From Bacteroidota bacterium (GTDB taxonomy: Bacteria; Bacteroidota; Bacteroidia; NORP154), in the NCBI GenBank assembly GCA_002401055.1, contig NVRZ01000004.1:1-18202 (forward strand): 18,202 nt of DNA, in the 5' to 3' direction. Shown piece after piece: positions 15,459 through 18,202 of the stretch; positions within the stretch are counted from its first letter, which is position 1, and each line of letters starts with the position of its first letter. The position numbers and the translations under genes are program-made. The notes beneath the pieces are model-generated. The model had not been told where the DNA came from, made no database searches, and saw only the letters and a program-made list of their open reading frames with translations.

Positions 15459-15869
15459 CTAATTAGGCACCATTTTGAAGTTAAGCTCTACCACTCTACC
15501 CTCCTTTGAGAAATCAACTTCATCAGCTAAATTTTGCATTAGAAAAATTCCTCTTCCATTTAGCTTTTCAATATTCTCCGGTTCTGTTGGATCTGCCAAA
15601 GAATTAAAGTCAAACCCTTCCCCTTCATCTTCAACAGTAAAGGAGAGTATCTCCGCATCATTATCCGTGTCAAAGCCTACCTCTACGTTCTTGCTGGGAT
15701 CGTATTTATTCCCGTGCTGAATCGCGTTATTTACTGCCTCAGTTATTGAAATCATTATGTTTCCATAATAATCGCCGTTGATATCATGATCCGTGCATAT
15801 ATCATCAACAAGCTTCTCCACCAAAGTGAGATTCTCCGGAATTGAAGAAAAATTAATTGTTCTTTTCAT
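15459..15869 (-). CDS. Anti-sigma-factor-type ATP-binding protein (RsbW-like HATPase)
   Basis: A small GHKL ATPase of the RsbW/SpoIIAB type, which in other bacteria is a serine kinase that binds sigma factors or anti-sigma antagonists; the partner here is unknown. I start it at the ATG at 15869 (MKRTINFSS..., 136 residues), because the family fold begins there; an ATG at 15908 would add 13 charged residues and begin three bases after the upstream stop codon. Seen: the N-box ITEAVNNAIQHGN (42-54, with E44 and N48), the G1 box DEGEGFD (81-87) and the G2 box GRGIFLM (105-111). It stands between the DUF4175-type gene and ybeY in a tight same-strand run. No STAS-domain antagonist is visible in the window. 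Confidence 0.88.
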   Translation of the reverse strand: MKRTINFSSIPENLTLVEKLVDDICTDHDINGDYYGNIMISITEAVNNAIQHGNKYDPSKNVEVGFDTDNDAEILSFTVEDEGEGFDFNSLADPTEPENIEKLNGRGIFLMQNLADEVDFSKEGRVVELNFKMVPN

Positions 15870-15911
15870 TGATGTTCTACTTTCTTTCGCTTTGTCTTTA
15901 ACCAACATAAA

Positions 15912-18202
15912 CTACTTGTTAAAATTGTTAAAATACTCGTTTACCTTATTCTTGTAAAAGGGCTTTAGTGATGCTGGCATGGTTTTCAAAAGTTCCATTT
16001 CCCTTTTTTTCAGCATATTATACTCTAAAAACTCTGTAGGGTTACCAAAATCTTCATTTTTAGCTTCGGTGGCCCTTCTCCGCTTGTCCATTTCCCTCTC
16101 TCTTTCCGCATTCTCTGCTTCCAATAACCGTGTCAGTATCTCCTCCTGACGCTTCAGAGTCTCTCTTGTAATTCGCCTGTTTACCAGATCTGTTTCTGTT
16201 TCCTCCATCATCTTGGCAAGCTTCTCCAGGTTACCCATGCTCCCCTCCCCAGCCTTGTTTAACTGCTGGTTCATTTTCTGTAGCTCGTTTCTCAAAGCCT
16301 CCTGTTCCGCAGCCAACTTTGCAAGCTCCTCGCTCATTCCTTTGCCGCCATTTTTGCCCCCTTTACCCTTTCCATCTTTCATTGCTTTGATCCGCTTATT
16401 AAGCTGCTGCTGTAAGCTTTTCATTGACGAAGCGGAAGGTTTTCCATGGCCTGGTTTACTGCAACTAGATTTTTTACAGCCTGGCTTTTCGCATTCTTGA
16501 TCCCCCTTCATTTGATTGGCCATCTGCTCTTGCATCTGCTCAATTATTTCACTTAACAACAAAGCCAGATTGTTTACCGCAGTCATTATATATTGTTGCT
16601 TGGCTCCTGCTTGAGGCGTTTTTCGATCCGCCATTAGCTGAATTGTCTTTTTCATATTATCATTAATAGCGCTAATCTCACGGTTGACGAATGGCTCTAT
16701 CTCCACCACCCTCTTACTAAGGGCAAACAGCGAGTCTTCAATCATTTTAGCATCGTCTCTTATTTTTTTCTGATCCTGGGTGAGCTTAACATATTCCGGG
16801 CTTTTGGTATTTGTTTTTTTGTATTTATCCATGACGCGCTCCTGCTCAAATGATAACTGAATTAAGTTTTCGAGCAACTCTCTCAATGCATTGAGGTCCT
16901 CTTCTCTACCCTCTTGCTCCATATCCGATTGCATTTGCTGCAATTTTTCAGATAACTTTTTCATCTCATCAGATGCGCTTTCCTGAGAATCTGAAGCCTT
17001 AGATTTTTTGCCTTTACCCAGGTTATCAGAACTTTCCTTCATGCTCTCACTAATCTTTTTCTGGTCATCCTTAGTATCCTCTAAATCGTTCGGAAATTCC
17101 AACTCCTTATTCATCTTAATCAATTCATCGAGGTCCTTCTCCAGGTCCTCAAATTTTTTGTTTAAGTCATCCTGCTCATCTTTTAAGTCTTCGCTTTTCT
17201 CGCCTTTGTCCTCACTCTTTTCCGCCAGATTCTCCTGTTCCTGCTGTAACTCATCCAATTTATTGATGGCATCCTCCAATTTCTGTTCCAATTCTAGCTG
17301 CTTAAATATTTCAAGGCTTCTATCCAGTTCCTTCTCGATATCTTTGTTGCTCAAGTTCATCTTCTCCAACATTTCCTGGAGTTTACTTTTGTCTGCTTCG
17401 TTCATCAATTCCTCCATTTTCTTAAAGAGCTCCTTCATCTCGTCACTCATAACTTTCTCAAAAAGGTCCTGAAGCTGGCGTTGTTTTTCCAACAGGCGCT
17501 CATCCACTTGCTTATACTCTGACTGCTCGGAAAAATTCTGAGTCATCTCGTGTTTTATCTGATCAATATTCTTTTGCAGCTCTTTTTGCGAGTCAAGCAC
17601 CTCCTCTATTTTCTTCTTCTGCTCCCATGATAGCGACTTCTTGTCAATATTTTCCTTTTGTATTTCTTTCAGCTCCCGTTGTACTTTTTTTGCCAGCATC
17701 ATGCTATTCTCTATGTCCTTTCGAATTTTTTCATTCTTCTGCTCTGTGCTTAACTCTAGCTCCAAGAGCGAGGGAGCTTTGAACACTTTTTTGTCGGTCC
17801 TACTAGACTTACTTCCATTGATCGCATCATTGTCCCAAACCTCAAAATAATACTCAATCTGATCACCCGAAGTAATGTTTAATTTAGAAAGGTCCCAAAA
17901 ATGAAAAAACTGACTTTGCGTCATCTCTTCAGTAAACGGTATAGAAACCGAAACCTCACTCCCTGCTCTACTGTCTTTCGCCGACATGACCTGATAGTTC
18001 AGAGTGAGCTTCTTCAAACCATAATCATCTTTCAACAAGCCATTAAAATATACACGTTTAACCGAATTCGAATCTCGATGCTCTTTAACTTCGATAGATG
18101 GGAACATATCCGGAATAACGTTTATCCAATAAGTTATAGAGTCATCACTAATCAAATATTTATTGGCTGTCTTAATCGTGTAGGAACTATTTGCAATAAT
18201 TC
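15912..18202 (-). CDS. DUF4175-type coiled-coil protein (5' end outside window)
   Basis: Large Bacteroidota protein with 762 residues visible. The frame is open to the right edge, so the TTG at 18155 is not the start; the true N-terminus, where this family usually has membrane segments, is outside. The visible N-terminal part is beta-rich (YTIKTANKYLISDD, NVIPDMFPSIEVKE, YYFEVWDND). A very charged coiled coil follows, with long runs of E, K, Q, L and M and many heptads (about residues 135-450 counted from 18155). Then come VNNLALLLSEIIEQMQEQM, a Cys/Lys/Gly cluster (CEKPGCKKSSC.KPGH), a GK-rich linker and a conserved C-terminal helical region ending in PFYKNKVNEYFNNF. The function is not known. 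It is first in the run DUF4175 - ATPase - ybeY - mnmG. The coiled coil makes long antisense open frames that are not genes. Confidence 0.85.
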   Translation of the reverse strand, partial: IIANSSYTIKTANKYLISDDSITYWINVIPDMFPSIEVKEHRDSNSVKRVYFNGLLKDDYGLKKLTLNYQVMSAKDSRAGSEVSVSIPFTEEMTQSQFFHFWDLSKLNITSGDQIEYYFEVWDNDAINGSKSSRTDKKVFKAPSLLELELSTEQKNEKIRKDIENSMMLAKKVQRELKEIQKENIDKKSLSWEQKKKIEEVLDSQKELQKNIDQIKHEMTQNFSEQSEYKQVDERLLEKQRQLQDLFEKVMSDEMKELFKKMEELMNEADKSKLQEMLEKMNLSNKDIEKELDRSLEIFKQLELEQKLEDAINKLDELQQEQENLAEKSEDKGEKSEDLKDEQDDLNKKFEDLEKDLDELIKMNKELEFPNDLEDTKDDQKKISESMKESSDNLGKGKKSKASDSQESASDEMKKLSEKLQQMQSDMEQEGREEDLNALRELLENLIQLSFEQERVMDKYKKTNTKSPEYVKLTQDQKKIRDDAKMIEDSLFALSKRVVEIEPFVNREISAINDNMKKTIQLMADRKTPQAGAKQQYIMTAVNNLALLLSEIIEQMQEQMANQMKGDQECEKPGCKKSSCSKPGHGKPSASSMKSLQQQLNKRIKAMKDGKGKGGKNGGKGMSEELAKLAAEQEALRNELQKMNQQLNKAGEGSMGNLEKLAKMMEETETDLVNRRITRETLKRQEEILTRLLEAENAEREREMDKRRRATEAKNEDFGNPTEFLEYNMLKKREMELLKTMPASLKPFYKNKVNEYFNNFNK

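Noticed and set aside
17008..17472. Long serine-rich open frame on the plus strand
   Set aside because: It is the mirror of the K/E-rich coiled coil of the DUF4175-type protein; antisense of Glu/Lys codons gives Ser/Phe/Leu runs.
18153..18155. TTG as the start of the DUF4175-type protein
   Set aside because: No stop codon occurs between it and the window edge, and the upstream codons continue a plausible beta-strand sequence.

Overview
The window looks like a chromosomal segment of a gliding-type or marine member of the Bacteroidota, perhaps a Cytophagales- or Cryomorphaceae-like lineage. The signs are a PorZ-type propeller protein and a secreted protein with the type IX secretion (T9SS) C-terminal sorting domain, a carboxypeptidase-regulatory-like plus TonB receptor, a TAnnTTTG-type promoter, the Bacteroidota form of YbeY, a DUF4175-type coiled-coil protein, and few strong Shine-Dalgarno sequences. 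Base composition is around 40% GC throughout (by eye) and I see no insertion sequence, phage gene or CRISPR. The gene content is mostly core, not accessory.

Layout. 1-897 (+): 3' part of a carotenoid desaturase (CrtD-like). 938-1906 (+): a small T9SS-exported protein with its own promoter, closed by a terminator that also serves the convergent tRNA-Cys (minus strand). 2107-8148 (minus): a same-strand series porZ, recO, a TonB-dependent receptor and folB, the last three almost touching. 8190-10172 (minus): a GT-C membrane glycosyltransferase. 10308-10381 (+): tRNA-Arg(TCG), followed by about 390 gene-free bases that hold a duplicated tRNA 3' end, several inverted repeats and a parS-like site. 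10773-12899 (minus): a second GT-C glycosyltransferase. 12996 to the right edge (minus): DUF4175-type protein (5' end missing), anti-sigma-type ATPase, ybeY and mnmG, with a second parS-like site between ybeY and mnmG.

How the parts relate. PorZ belongs to the cell-surface complex that transfers T9SS cargo to anionic lipopolysaccharide; the protein at 938-1906 is a likely client of that system. The two large glycosyltransferases lie close to porZ and share a C-terminal domain of about 160 residues that I cannot name, which suggests a common periplasmic acceptor or glycan-binding role. mnmG, ybeY and two tRNA genes form a translation/RNA-processing theme; recO and folB are housekeeping.

Most interesting points: (i) two identical 16-bp parS-like sites on either side of the mnmG/glycosyltransferase block, which hints at closeness to the replication origin; (ii) the shared C-terminal domain on two otherwise divergent GT-C enzymes; (iii) the structured repeat region behind tRNA-Arg, with an exact copy of the tRNA 3' end. 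I found no clear new defence or mobile system.
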